Origin: a virus
Length of the DNA stretch: 64,000 nt
Direction: 5' to 3' (one strand)
Virus record (IMG/VR): IMGVR_UViG_3300037493_006316
Span: 1-64,000 of that record
In this document: positions 30,078 through 38,271 of the stretch, in pieces
Layout: each line of letters begins with the position of its first letter
Position numbering within the stretch: position 1 is the stretch's first letter
Notes under the pieces: generated by a model
What the model was told of the DNA's origin: nothing
Database searches by the model: none
What the model saw: the letters and a program-made list of their open reading frames with translations, nothing else
Position numbers and translations under genes: made by a program

Positions 30078-30832
30078 TCGCCTGGATTGCCACCGACAAC
30101 TCGGATGGCGGCCCGCTCGCCTTCGACCATGACTTTGTGGCCATCGCCGAGGGCTACGAGCGCCTCGGCTACGAGGTCAAGGCCCTGCGGACCACGATCA
30201 ACCCGCACCAGACCCGCCCGGTGGACATGGGCGGGGTGACGGCCGAGACGCCCGTGGTCGGCGACCTGCGGCTGCTGCCGCGGCTGGTGACCGCCCTTGG
30301 CGGTCGGTGGGAGCCGATGCCGTCGTGGCCGGAGCAGCTCCGGTACTACATGCGCCGCGACCTGTCCGAGATCCGCGCCGAGGATGCCATCGACCGCATC
30401 CTCAACGGCGAGCGCCTGTTCCTGAAGCTCGATCACAAGTGGCTGCCGGGCGCGATCTACGACCTGGGCAACGTCGAGGCGCTGATGAACATCCACGAGG
30501 GTACGTTGCTCATGCGGTCGGAGATCGTTGACTTTGCGGCTGAGTGGCGCATCTTCTACGATGAGCACGGCGAGGTGGAGCACATGGCGCAGTATCGCGG
30601 TGAGGCCCATCCCATCGGTGACGCGCACTTCGAGCACGTCCGGTCGGCCGGCAAAGCCTTCGGCCGCGCTCCGGCCGGGCTCAGCATTGACTTCGGCGTC
30701 ACGCGCGGCTGGCACCTGCGCGTCGTCGAGGCGCACGCCGGGCCCGCCCTGGGGCTCTACGGCCTGCCCCCGCTTCTGGCTGCCCAACGGCACCTCCGCG
30801 CATGGCGCGCGTGCTTCGAGGTGGCGCCATGA
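30074..30832 (+). CDS. ATP-grasp protein, R2K type
   Basis: The GTG at 30074 makes a GTGA overlap with the HD gene. LFLKLDHKWLPGAIYDLGNV contains the lysine pair region of ATP-grasp enzymes, MRSEIVDFAAEWRIFYDE gives the E-W-R-I/F strand typical of the R2K clade, and SIDFGVTRGWHLRVVEAHAG supplies the late D...VVE metal ligands. R2K ATP-grasp proteins are predicted to ligate amino acids or peptides and occur in phage and conflict-related operons. The product here is unknown. Followed by the receiver-like protein. Confidence 0.6.
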   Translation: MIAWIATDNSDGGPLAFDHDFVAIAEGYERLGYEVKALRTTINPHQTRPVDMGGVTAETPVVGDLRLLPRLVTALGGRWEPMPSWPEQLRYYMRRDLSEIRAEDAIDRILNGERLFLKLDHKWLPGAIYDLGNVEALMNIHEGTLLMRSEIVDFAAEWRIFYDEHGEVEHMAQYRGEAHPIGDAHFEHVRSAGKAFGRAPAGLSIDFGVTRGWHLRVVEAHAGPALGLYGLPPLLAAQRHLRAWRACFEVAP

Positions 30833-31245
30833 CGCCCTGGGTCGCCCTCCTGGCCATCGACGACGACCGCGACCGCTACGCAGAGCTGGCCCGCCGGCTG
30901 GCGCCGCACCGCGTGGCGGTGCTGGTCATGCACGAGGTCACCCGCGTCGAGCGGCGCCTGTCGACCGCGTCGACCGCGCTGCCCCTGGTCGGGATCTTCC
31001 TCGACCGAGACATGCCGGAGCGCGTGGGCGAGGACTGGGTGGCGCACCTGCCCGTCGATCTGCCGGTGTGCGTGTCGAGCGCCAACCGGGCCATGGCTCG
31101 GGTCGTCGCGGCGCGCCTGCGCGGCCGGGGCATCCACCACGTCGTGATGAGCGCGCTGGACGCCTCGCCCGAGTGGCCGTGGATGGGGTGGGCGCTCGAC
31201 GTGGTCGGTCGACATCGGCTTGCGGCCGCCCAGGCCCCGCGGTAG
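30829..31245 (+). CDS. Receiver-like (cyclic-phosphate-processing REC type) protein
   Basis: ATG at 30829 overlaps the ATP-grasp stop. AIDDDRDRYAELARRLA opens with an acidic triad like receiver domains; ALPLVGIFLDRDMPERVGED carries the second Asp strand (LDxD), and VCVSSANRAMARVVAARLRG matches the SSAN block seen in small phage receiver-like (cREC) proteins. Such domains are predicted to process cyclic phosphates in RNA or nucleotide repair. At 138 aa it is a single domain. The last codons overlap the promoter at 31220-31248. Confidence 0.5.
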   Translation: MTPWVALLAIDDDRDRYAELARRLAPHRVAVLVMHEVTRVERRLSTASTALPLVGIFLDRDMPERVGEDWVAHLPVDLPVCVSSANRAMARVVAARLRGRGIHHVVMSALDASPEWPWMGWALDVVGRHRLAAAQAPR

Positions 31246-31248
31246 GCT
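31220..31248 (+). promoter_or_regulatory. Promoter with TAGGCT -10 box
   Basis: TTGCGG, 17 bases, TAGGCT. It spans the stop of the preceding gene. A terminator follows within ~65 bases, so the direct product may be a small RNA. Confidence 0.5.
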
Positions 31249-31254
31249 GGCGAC

Positions 31255-31314
31255 GTTCTTCGCCGTCGCGCTTTCGGCGCTTGAGGCCCGCTGGGATGTC
31301 CCCGGCGGGCCTTT
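31255..31314 (+). ncRNA. Candidate ~60-nt small RNA or attenuated leader
   Basis: The predicted transcript from the promoter at 31220-31248 contains a GCGACG...CGTCGC hairpin near 31250-31270 and ends in the terminator at 31285-31314. No good gene lies inside it, though a weak 83-codon frame begins at ATG 31297. It may attenuate expression of the membrane protein gene at 31457. Confidence 0.3.
31285..31314 (+). terminator. Rho-independent terminator
   Basis: GGCCCGC (31285-31291) pairs with GCGGGCC (31305-31311), with a GG/CC inner pair, followed by TTTCG. It ends the rightward accessory operon or the short RNA from the promoter just upstream. Confidence 0.6.
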
Positions 31315-31456
31315 CGCTGTTGGCCTTGTTGCTGTTCCAGGGCCCTGGCTGCAACAAGGCGCGCCGAACCGTCCCCATGTTGCAGCCCGTTGCCATCGCA
31401 GCCGCTGCCGCGGCGCGCTACCTTCTCGCTCGGCTCGAACGGACGGAAGGTGCCCC

Positions 31457-31717
31457 ATGGCGCCACGGAGGGACGTGCACCGCGCAGACCCACCGCCCGC
31501 CGACGACCCGCGCCACCGGCTCTCGCTTTGGCTCCTGTCGCAGTTGACCCGGCCGAAGATCGGCGAACCGATGCTGATGCACCTGATGGTCGGGATTCTG
31601 CTGCTGCTCATGATGCAAGGAGGCCCCCGGTTGGGGAGCCTCCTCAGGTTGGCCTTCGCGGCCGGCCGGCTCTACGGACAGACCGCAGAGCGGCTTAGAG
31701 CGGCTCGGGGTAGGTGA
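31457..31717 (+). CDS. Holin-like small membrane protein, 86 aa
   Basis: The ATG at 31457 follows GGAAGGTGCCCC. A polar N-terminus (MAPRRDVHRADPPPADDPRH) precedes a hydrophobic helix (MLMHLMVGILLLLMM) and a second apolar region (LLRLAFAAGRLYG) with a basic tail. This suits a small phage membrane protein next to the lysis cassette. It converges with and overlaps the minus-strand gene at 31695 by 23 bases. Confidence 0.5.
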   Translation: MAPRRDVHRADPPPADDPRHRLSLWLLSQLTRPKIGEPMLMHLMVGILLLLMMQGGPRLGSLLRLAFAAGRLYGQTAERLRAARGR

Positions 31718-32048
31718 AGCCGTTGTAGCGCTTCGCGTGGTTGCGCAGGGCCTGCCGCGCGGCCGTCGCGGTGATGCCCCGCGCGCCCGCCCCGCTGATG
31801 ACCCGGGCGTACCAGGCCGGGCTCTTGTCTTCGAGGTCCTCGGCCCAGTCGAGCGTGGTGACCTGGTCGTTGGCCGCGCTCGACCGCAGGGTGTTCCACT
31901 GCGCCATGGACAGGAACTCGTCTGGACTCATCGCGACGTGCAGCATGGCACCCTGGGACGGACTCTCAATGCCGAACGACAGCTCGATCATGACCGTGCC
32001 GTTCTTCTTGACCTTGTCGCTGCCGCAGTTGGTGATGTCGTGGCCCAT
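31695..32048 (-). CDS. Hypothetical protein, 117 aa
   Basis: The ATG at 32046-32048 overlaps the upstream gene's stop. The protein MGHDITNCGSDKVKKNGTVM goes on to a strand-rich centre (IELSFGIESPSQGAMLHVAM) and a helical C-terminus ending GFTYPEPL. It is the last gene of the lysis/tail-end minus block. No family is recognised. Confidence 0.55.
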   Translation of the reverse strand: MGHDITNCGSDKVKKNGTVMIELSFGIESPSQGAMLHVAMSPDEFLSMAQWNTLRSSAANDQVTTLDWAEDLEDKSPAWYARVISGAGARGITATAARQALRNHAKRYNGFTYPEPL

Positions 32049-32266
32049 CAGGCCTCCATGGGTTCGGGTTGGTGGTTGACGGTCGGGGTGGGCTCGGGGT
32101 CGAGGTCCAGCGGCTCCTCCGCGGTCTCTGCGGCCCGCAGGAGCAGCAGCAGCAGTGCGCGCTGGGGGGACATGCGGTTGGGTCCAGGCGGCGCGCCCGG
32201 GGCGACAGCGACGCGGCGCATCGCGCTCGACGTCCCCACCGACCGGGCCTCCATCGGTTGGCTCAT
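32048..32266 (-). CDS. Hypothetical small protein, 72 aa
   Basis: The ATG at 32264-32266 has a strong AAGGAGACCTC. It contains a short hydrophobic MSPQRALLLLLLRAA segment and a Pro/Glu-rich C-terminus (EEPLDLDPEPTPTVNHQPEP). It may be a membrane-associated lysis accessory protein. Gene overlap with the 117-aa gene indicates coupling. Confidence 0.5.
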   Translation of the reverse strand: MSQPMEARSVGTSSAMRRVAVAPGAPPGPNRMSPQRALLLLLLRAAETAEEPLDLDPEPTPTVNHQPEPMEA

Positions 32267-32345
32267 GAGGTCTCCTTGGGGGCCCAGCGCCCCCGACGCG
32301 CCGCCGCCCGGGAGAGCGCCCCGCGCGCCATCCGGGCCGCGCGGC

Positions 32346-32639
32346 TCACTTCGTGTCCTCGACGATGTCGTGGATGTTGCGGATCTCCTTGCCCAGGCCG
32401 CCGATCCGACCGGCGAGCTTCTGGTCAGCGAGGCGCCGCTCGGCCTCCTCGCCCTTCAGCGCCAGCGCCTGGGCGTCGACCTTGTCCTCGACGGCCTTCA
32501 TCCGGGCGTCGAGCTTCTGGTCAACGCCCGCGGTGACGTGCTTGACCATCCAGCCCAGCAGGCCCAACAGGCCGGCTACCAGCATGCCCAGAATGCCGAC
32601 CGTGGTGGCCGGCACCTCCATCGGCATGCCCTCAGGCAT
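32346..32639 (-). CDS. Membrane-anchored coiled-coil protein (spanin/holin-like), 97 aa
   Basis: An N-terminal membrane helix (TTVGILGMLVAGLLGLLGWM, residues ~12-31) is followed by a long amphipathic coiled coil (VEDKVDAQALALKGEEAERR). This is the topology of i-spanins or of phage XhlA-like haemolysin/holin partners. It lies directly downstream of another membrane protein and the endolysin, which supports a lysis role. Start ATG 32637-32639. Confidence 0.55.
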   Translation of the reverse strand: MPEGMPMEVPATTVGILGMLVAGLLGLLGWMVKHVTAGVDQKLDARMKAVEDKVDAQALALKGEEAERRLADQKLAGRIGGLGKEIRNIHDIVEDTK

Positions 32640-32997
32640 CGGGCCCGCCCTTGCGGCCGGCGGCGACCCGCTGGGCCAGGCGCCCGAGCGCAGTGTCGTC
32701 GTCGTCGGCCGCCCGGTTGGCGAGCAGGGCGAGCTCGAGCAGGCCGCGAACGATGGTGTCGCGGCGCGCCTCGCTCAGCTCGGCCCAGCCGGCCGGCATG
32801 CTGTCGACGTCGTCCACGGCCCTGGCGACCCGCTGCAGCACCAGCGCGCGCCGCTCGGCGCCCGACAGGTCCTCGCGGCCCTCAAGCTCGCGCACGAGGT
32901 CGAAGACCAGCATCAGCAGGGTGGCCAGGAGCGGGGCGATCCAGCGCGCGTGCGAGGGCAGGAGCGCGTTGAGCAGGGTCTTGACGATGAGGGTCAA
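32632..32997 (-). CDS. Holin-like protein, 121 aa
   Basis: Start TTG at 32995-32997, in a TTGA overlap with the endolysin stop. The N-terminal ~40 residues include a hydrophobic segment (WIAPLLATLLMLVFDLV), and the rest is helical and charged. Immediate coupling behind the endolysin gene fits a holin or antiholin, although only one clear membrane helix is visible. Confidence 0.5.
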   Translation of the reverse strand: MTLIVKTLLNALLPSHARWIAPLLATLLMLVFDLVRELEGREDLSGAERRALVLQRVARAVDDVDSMPAGWAELSEARRDTIVRGLLELALLANRAADDDDTALGRLAQRVAAGRKGGPDA

Positions 32998-33614
32998 AGG
33001 TCACTCTCCTCGATGAGGGTGTAGGTGAAGCGCTTGCCGCGGCCAGCCATGACCTGCAGGTCCGCCAGCCGCATCAGCTCGTCAAAGTCGCGCTTGTGGC
33101 GGAAGACCTGGCACCCAGCCGAGGCCGATCCCACCCAGTCGTCAGACGCGCCCGAGCCCTGGTGGTGGACGTTGGTCTTGATGTTGCCCTCGAACACCGG
33201 CCCGCCGATGTCGAGCACGCCGTCGCCGTTGTTGTCCCGGGCGTAGCGGGCAGGCACCCGCTGCTCAAGCGCGCGGTGGCCGCCGCCGGGCTTGGAGCGA
33301 CCGTGGATGCCGATCTCGTAGAGCCCGCGGTACTGGCCCGGCAGCAGGATGGCTGTGCCCTGGCTGTGTCGCGCGCCCGTCAGACTGGTGAGGCCCGGGT
33401 CGGTCGTGATCGGGAACGCTTTGGCCACCGGAGCGCCGGACGTGTCGCGGTAGGCGATGACGAACGCGTCGTCGAAGCTGCGCGGCTCGCGGCTGCGGCC
33501 GCGGATGCCGATCAGGTTGAGGTTGTAGGTGCCGACGTCGAAGAAGACGTAGCCCTTGCGCTCCAGCACGAGCTTCATCCGCTGGTAGAGGGGTGTGGCG
33601 CCTTCGAGCTGCAT
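32994..33614 (-). CDS. L,D-transpeptidase-like endolysin
   Basis: KTNVHHQGSGASDDWVGSAS followed by AGCQVF contains a His and a SAGC motif (Ser ~165, Cys ~168). This is the arrangement of YkuD-type L,D-transpeptidases (H...SxGC). An upstream EIGIHGRSKPGGG contributes the typical IHG strand. In phages this fold is used to cut or exchange peptidoglycan peptides. The two holin-like genes right downstream support an endolysin role. 206 aa, no signal peptide. ATG 33612-33614 after GGAGGCCCC. Confidence 0.6.
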   Translation of the reverse strand: MQLEGATPLYQRMKLVLERKGYVFFDVGTYNLNLIGIRGRSREPRSFDDAFVIAYRDTSGAPVAKAFPITTDPGLTSLTGARHSQGTAILLPGQYRGLYEIGIHGRSKPGGGHRALEQRVPARYARDNNGDGVLDIGGPVFEGNIKTNVHHQGSGASDDWVGSASAGCQVFRHKRDFDELMRLADLQVMAGRGKRFTYTLIEESDL

Positions 33615-33650
33615 GGGGCCTCCGGGTTAGCGTCGGGCCTGGGGGCCGAC

Positions 33651-34427
33651 ATGGTGATCGCGTGCGACCTGGACAACCAGCACTCCGGCCTCGCCCTTCT
33701 CGCTGGCGAGCCCGGCCGTGAACAGGTGCTCGACGTGCGGCGCGTGGTCATGGGCCCCGACCCCTTCGAGGCCATCATGTGCCGAGTCGCGCCCGTCGTC
33801 ATCGGCTGGCTTGAAGAGCAGCCCACCGCGCGGCTGCTCATCGAGCGGCCGCCCGGCAAGGTCAGCGCGAGCCTGCAGCACGGCCCTCAAGCGGTCATCG
33901 GGGAGGCGCAAGGGTGGGTCGCCGGCGTCCTGGCGGGCGCTGTGGCCTCCAGGCTGGTCGCTCCGCCCGTCCGCGTGCCCAACGGGGCCTGGCACGACAC
34001 GCTGGCCCTGGTGGCCGCCAGGCGGGGCGTCAGCCTGCCCACGGCCCACCGCAAGGGCGCGGGCCCGCCACCCGACCTGGTGCGGGTCGGCGGCGCCCTG
34101 CGCCTGCACTGGGCCTGCGGTCACGAGCTGCCCTTCAACCCGGCCGAGGCCGCCCGGGCGCCGCAGGCCTGCCCCACCTGCGCCAAGGCCCCAGCCGACG
34201 CGCGGCGCGACCTGCGCAAGCAGCGGGCGTGGGCGCTGGCCCAGGCGCTGGCCCCCGAGCTCATGGCTGGTGTCGTGGCCGAGGCCACCGCCAAAGCCCG
34301 CAGTGAGCGCGAGCCGTGGCGCCTCGCCGGCGTGGATGATGTCGCCGACGCTGTGGGCGTCGGCCTTCACGGCTTGAACACGAAGCTCGACACGAGCCCG
34401 AGCGGGACCGGCGTGGCCTGCGCGTAG
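33651..34427 (+). CDS. RuvC-like Holliday junction resolvase
   Basis: An RNase H-fold nuclease is indicated by MVIACDLDNQHSGLALL (Asp6 in the first strand), RLLIERPPGKVSAS (Glu65) and the C-terminal GVDDVADAVGVGLHG (acidic pair near ~228-232), as in RuvC and phage resolvases. An inserted CGHE ... CPTC (~residues 155-182) could bind zinc. It is the only plus-strand gene between the lysis and tail genes. It diverges from the endolysin (36-base gap) and overlaps the 3' end of the tail gene by 61 bases. It would resolve branched DNA before packaging. Confidence 0.65.
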   Translation: MVIACDLDNQHSGLALLAGEPGREQVLDVRRVVMGPDPFEAIMCRVAPVVIGWLEEQPTARLLIERPPGKVSASLQHGPQAVIGEAQGWVAGVLAGAVASRLVAPPVRVPNGAWHDTLALVAARRGVSLPTAHRKGAGPPPDLVRVGGALRLHWACGHELPFNPAEAARAPQACPTCAKAPADARRDLRKQRAWALAQALAPELMAGVVAEATAKARSEREPWRLAGVDDVADAVGVGLHGLNTKLDTSPSGTGVACA

Positions 34428-36313
34428 TGCACGTTGATGTGGCGGCTGGTGGTCGTGTAGAAGTCCTGATCCAGCGCGAAAATCAGCGCCCCCTCGGGGG
34501 TGAACTGTGCGTGGCCAGTCCGGGGCATGGTCGTGTAGCCGCAGCCGAACACACCGACCTTGCGCAAAATGCGCCGCTCGCGCTGGTAGGTGTAGGTCAG
34601 CGCGAGCAGAACGTACTCCTCAGGGACGACGACAGCCCTGCTCTCCACCGCTCCGGTGATGACGAGCTGCTCGCCGATGAAGTGCGGCTCCACGAGCACC
34701 ACGTCGTCGCCAATGGCCTGCATTTGCGCCGGCGAGCTCCACGTCGAGGGGTTGTCGCTGGTGAACCGGTAGACGCGCCACTCGCTGTCCGTCGTGCTGT
34801 AGATCGTGAAAATCGGCAGCTGGTCAAGCGGGTCGAACGTCATGCGGAAGTCGCGATCCGCCCCCGTCGTGAGCACGTTGAACCCGTTGTTGCTGTTCGT
34901 GCTCCAGGTCTCGCAGTAGTCGTCGCTGTAGATGACCCGGGAGCGCGTCGTGGTCGCGCTGTTGTCCACGTAGGTGGCCGAGAGGTAGACGCGCCCGTTC
35001 AGAGACTGCGTGATGGCCAGCTTGCTGATCGTGTCGGCCGCGTCGACCGCCGCCGGGTTCCAGATCGTGCCCAGCACGGTCCAGCTGGCGCCGCCGTCGA
35101 GGCTGCGGGCGGCCAGCACGCTGTTGGTGGACCCGATGTAGAAGGCCATGATCCGACCGTCGGTGTGGCCGGGCTGCAGGCCGACGGGCTCGGTGGCCGC
35201 GGTGTTGCTGGTGACCTGCACGTCGGTGAACGTCGACCCGTCGAAGTCGAGGTACTCAGGCGCCATGGAGCCGACCGAGCCGTCCCGGTAGCGGAACCGG
35301 ATGCCGCCACCGGTGAGCTTGAACAGCACGCCCATCGTGGGCGAGGCCCACGTGTCCAGGTAGCGGAAGAAGACCGGCCAGGGGTTCAGCAGGTCACCGG
35401 CCGCGTCGGTCCGCACCCGGGCGTATCGGCCCTCCACCCCACCCACGGGACCGGTGCCGTCCGGCGGGTTGAGCACGTCGATCATAGGCTGGAAGGTGAA
35501 GCTGAACGGCAGCCGCGGCCGGGCCCAGCTCTGCGCGCGCCGGTCGATGACCTGGATGGTCGAGCTCGCGCCGGTGTCGAGCATGACGTCAGCCAGCACG
35601 TAGCTGCCCGAGGCCGGGGTGCGCGTGCGGGACGCCAGCTCGTAGACCGGGCGCCAGCGCTGGACCGCGTCGGGCGCCGCAGGCGGGGTGACCCCCTCGG
35701 GGTAGTAGCCGCCGAGGCGCCACTTGCTGGCCGTCTCGCTGAAGCCGGGCGCCGTGGCTACGGTCAGCTCGGTGTCGCTGACGACCGTCAGGACCTCGAA
35801 CTCGCCCACGTTGGCCGCGTTGACCTCGCCGGACACGAGCCGGATCTTCGATGGCAGGGTGTTGCCGGCCGGGTTGCGCGGAGTCAGCATCGTGAACCGC
35901 GTGTTGGTGCCGGTGATCGTCGTGCTGCCCGACGTCAGCACCAGGCTCCCGCGCATGTAGGTCGTCTGCTCGAAGCGCACCGTGAGCGTGCGCCACGTCG
36001 CGTCGTCGGTCACGGTCGGCAGGGTGCGCTGATCGATCTCGACGGTGACCATGCCCTCGGGGGTGTACGCCACCAGCGGGTCCGTCGTGCGGAAGCCCAG
36101 GTAGGCGCCCGACCCGCCGACGAGGCTCTCGACCCGCCACTCGTCGCCGCCCACGCCGTCGGCCTCGGGGGCCACGACCAACCCGTAGGTCCGCAGGGCC
36201 GACCGCGCCGCGGCGAGGATCTCGTCGGACATCATCACGCTGCCCATCGACAGCTCGGCTTGGCCGACCTTGAGGTTCTTCTTCCAGGCGATGCCCTGCC
36301 GGTCGATGGTCAT
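34367..36313 (-). CDS. Tail tip/receptor-binding protein with BNR-type repeats
   Basis: This 648-aa protein is strand-rich and includes Asp-box (BNR) motifs SLDGGASW and SDDYCETW in its second half, found in sialidases and beta-propeller sugar-binding proteins. The N-terminal ~120 residues (MTIDRQGIAWKKNLKVGQAE) probably attach it to the baseplate. As the last gene of the baseplate cluster it is the best candidate for host recognition. Start ATG 36311-36313. Confidence 0.6.
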   Translation of the reverse strand: MTIDRQGIAWKKNLKVGQAELSMGSVMMSDEILAAARSALRTYGLVVAPEADGVGGDEWRVESLVGGSGAYLGFRTTDPLVAYTPEGMVTVEIDQRTLPTVTDDATWRTLTVRFEQTTYMRGSLVLTSGSTTITGTNTRFTMLTPRNPAGNTLPSKIRLVSGEVNAANVGEFEVLTVVSDTELTVATAPGFSETASKWRLGGYYPEGVTPPAAPDAVQRWRPVYELASRTRTPASGSYVLADVMLDTGASSTIQVIDRRAQSWARPRLPFSFTFQPMIDVLNPPDGTGPVGGVEGRYARVRTDAAGDLLNPWPVFFRYLDTWASPTMGVLFKLTGGGIRFRYRDGSVGSMAPEYLDFDGSTFTDVQVTSNTAATEPVGLQPGHTDGRIMAFYIGSTNSVLAARSLDGGASWTVLGTIWNPAAVDAADTISKLAITQSLNGRVYLSATYVDNSATTTRSRVIYSDDYCETWSTNSNNGFNVLTTGADRDFRMTFDPLDQLPIFTIYSTTDSEWRVYRFTSDNPSTWSSPAQMQAIGDDVVLVEPHFIGEQLVITGAVESRAVVVPEEYVLLALTYTYQRERRILRKVGVFGCGYTTMPRTGHAQFTPEGALIFALDQDFYTTTSRHINVHYAQATPVPLGLVSSFVFKP

Positions 36314-38265
36314 GAGGTCCCCAGGATGATGCGCATGCGGTCGCCAGAGCTCCAGGCCCCAGCGGTGCGCGTGGTGGTGATGGTCAGGCCGGTGATGTTG
36401 GTGATCGTCGCCCGCTCATAGCCCGAGCTGCTCACCAGCTCGACCACGTCGTCGACCGCGAAGCCAAGCGTGCGCGTGACGTCGAAGGAGATGAGCCCCG
36501 CGCCGGCAGACGCGCTCGAGGAGGTCAGCAGCGTGTAGAGCCCGACCCGGTAGGTCAGCTCGGCCGTGCTGATGGGCAGGATGTAGCGCAGGGCCAGCCG
36601 CGCGATGTCGCTCGGGGTCAGCAGCAGCGACTGCGCCGGGAACTCGTAGGTCACCCGGTGCGAGGCGCCCTCGGCGTCGAGGTAGATCGGCGTGACGTCG
36701 GGAAAGGACACGTCGAGGTACCAGCAGGCCGGCGCGCTGTCGTCGGTCTCGAACACGCTGGCGTTGCAGGTCAGGCGCTCCATCTCGACGATGATGCCCC
36801 GGCTGGTGCCGCGCATGGACGCGTTGTCGAGGCGCGACCGCTTCCACGTCTCGAGCTCCCCGTTGCTCTCGCAGCCGCCGCGGAAGACCAGCCGCTCGAT
36901 GGCTGTCTGGTAGAGCATGGACCGCTGCTCGCGCGAGAAGACCTCGCGAGTCGCGACCACGGCGCCGAAGTCGGCGACAACATCACGGCAGGTGCCGTCC
37001 TGCTGCACCGTCAGGTGCGCCCGGGCCGACGTCGCGCTCGACGGGAAGTCGGTCAGCGGTGTGCGGTCGACGATCCGTCCGTCGATCACCAGCAGCACGA
37101 CGCCATCGGCCTCGGCCCGGAGCTGAACGGTGTGCTCCTGGCCTGCGTTCACCCGCCACTGCCGACCGATGGGCGCCGCGTTGAGCCCATCGGTGAACGC
37201 CCAGAAGGCCGCCTCGTTGCGCCACGTGCCTGCGTCGGCCGCGTACAGCGCGACGCGCACGGCTCGCCCGCCGGTGAACAGCTCCAGCAGCGGGCCCAGC
37301 TCATCGTCGGCGCCCGGGGTGCCGCTGTGCCAGATGACCGTCGTCTGGATGGTCGACTCGGTCGCGGCTGCGGTGGGCGCCACAGACAGAGCCGGGAAGA
37401 TGGCCACGGCCCGCTGCAGGTTCACTCCGGCCGCAAAGCGCACGCGCTGCCGCACCAACGAGGCCGTGCCGGTGACGGTCCAGGCCGGGGACTCCGCCGT
37501 CGGCGCCCGCAGGCCGGTCAGCTCAAAGCGGCTGACGACCTCCCGGGCCGCCTGCAACTCAAGCCAGGCCTCGCTGAGCGCCGCGTCGACCGTGGAGTAG
37601 GCGCCAGCCATGCCGCGCAGCAGCGCGTCCCCGACGTTGCCCCAGGCCTGCTGCATCCGGGCGGGAATGCGCGCGACGAAGCGGTCAAGCAGGAAGCTCT
37701 GCGGCTGGAAGGCGTCGACGGACACCCGGGCCGCGGTGATCCGCAGGTCGGCGCCGGTCGCGCTCGCGTCGATGACGCCGACAGTCGCCGAGCCCCAGGG
37801 CAGGGTGCTGGCCGCCGCGCGCTCGTAGGCGATCCGCATCAGCTCCCGGCCGTCCACCTCGACGATCCACCACGCCGCGGTCCACTTCCGCACGCGCAGG
37901 TCGAACGGTCGGGTGCCGAGCGGATGGGCCACGTTCGCGACGACGTTGCCCGCAGAGTCGACCGCCTGAACGCTGGTGCCGCCGACAACGACGGCGAGCT
38001 CGCGCGTGCCGTCGGTCAGGAAAATGCCCACCGGGGGCGCGCCAGAGGCCCAGCCCGCGGCGCTGTACGACGCGAGCTCGACGCGCACCTCGGAGTCAAG
38101 GTGCGACGCGCTGGTCACGTTGCCCAGCGCGCGCGTCATCTTCGCGTCGCCCAGGAACTTCAGCGCGGTCGCGGTGAGCGTGATCGACCCCGTGCCGGCG
38201 TCCTCGGTCCAGTCCGTGCCGTCGGGGCGGACACCCTTGAGGCGGCTCCAGTCGGCGAAGGTCAT
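36310..38265 (-). CDS. Baseplate/tail protein with two lectin-like regions
   Basis: This 651-aa protein directly follows the J-like gene, the usual place for gpI/tail fibre connectors. It has two jelly-roll-like stretches, one near the start (GSITLTATALKFLGDAKMTR ... HLDSEVRVELASY) and one in the middle (VNAGQEHTVQLRAEADGVVL). Between them a helical part (QQAWGNVGDALLRGMAGAYS) resembles gpI-type baseplate proteins. Concanavalin-like folds suggest carbohydrate contact. Family assignment is by context. Confidence 0.5.
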   Translation of the reverse strand: MTFADWSRLKGVRPDGTDWTEDAGTGSITLTATALKFLGDAKMTRALGNVTSASHLDSEVRVELASYSAAGWASGAPPVGIFLTDGTRELAVVVGGTSVQAVDSAGNVVANVAHPLGTRPFDLRVRKWTAAWWIVEVDGRELMRIAYERAAASTLPWGSATVGVIDASATGADLRITAARVSVDAFQPQSFLLDRFVARIPARMQQAWGNVGDALLRGMAGAYSTVDAALSEAWLELQAAREVVSRFELTGLRAPTAESPAWTVTGTASLVRQRVRFAAGVNLQRAVAIFPALSVAPTAAATESTIQTTVIWHSGTPGADDELGPLLELFTGGRAVRVALYAADAGTWRNEAAFWAFTDGLNAAPIGRQWRVNAGQEHTVQLRAEADGVVLLVIDGRIVDRTPLTDFPSSATSARAHLTVQQDGTCRDVVADFGAVVATREVFSREQRSMLYQTAIERLVFRGGCESNGELETWKRSRLDNASMRGTSRGIIVEMERLTCNASVFETDDSAPACWYLDVSFPDVTPIYLDAEGASHRVTYEFPAQSLLLTPSDIARLALRYILPISTAELTYRVGLYTLLTSSSASAGAGLISFDVTRTLGFAVDDVVELVSSSGYERATITNITGLTITTTRTAGAWSSGDRMRIILGTS

Positions 38266-38271
38266 GGGGCC

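Noticed and set aside
31297-31547. Small lipoprotein-like frame starting MSPAGLSLLALLLFQGPGC
   Set aside because: Its start lies within the terminator hairpin with only a weak ribosome binding site, and it overlaps the better-supported gene at 31457.
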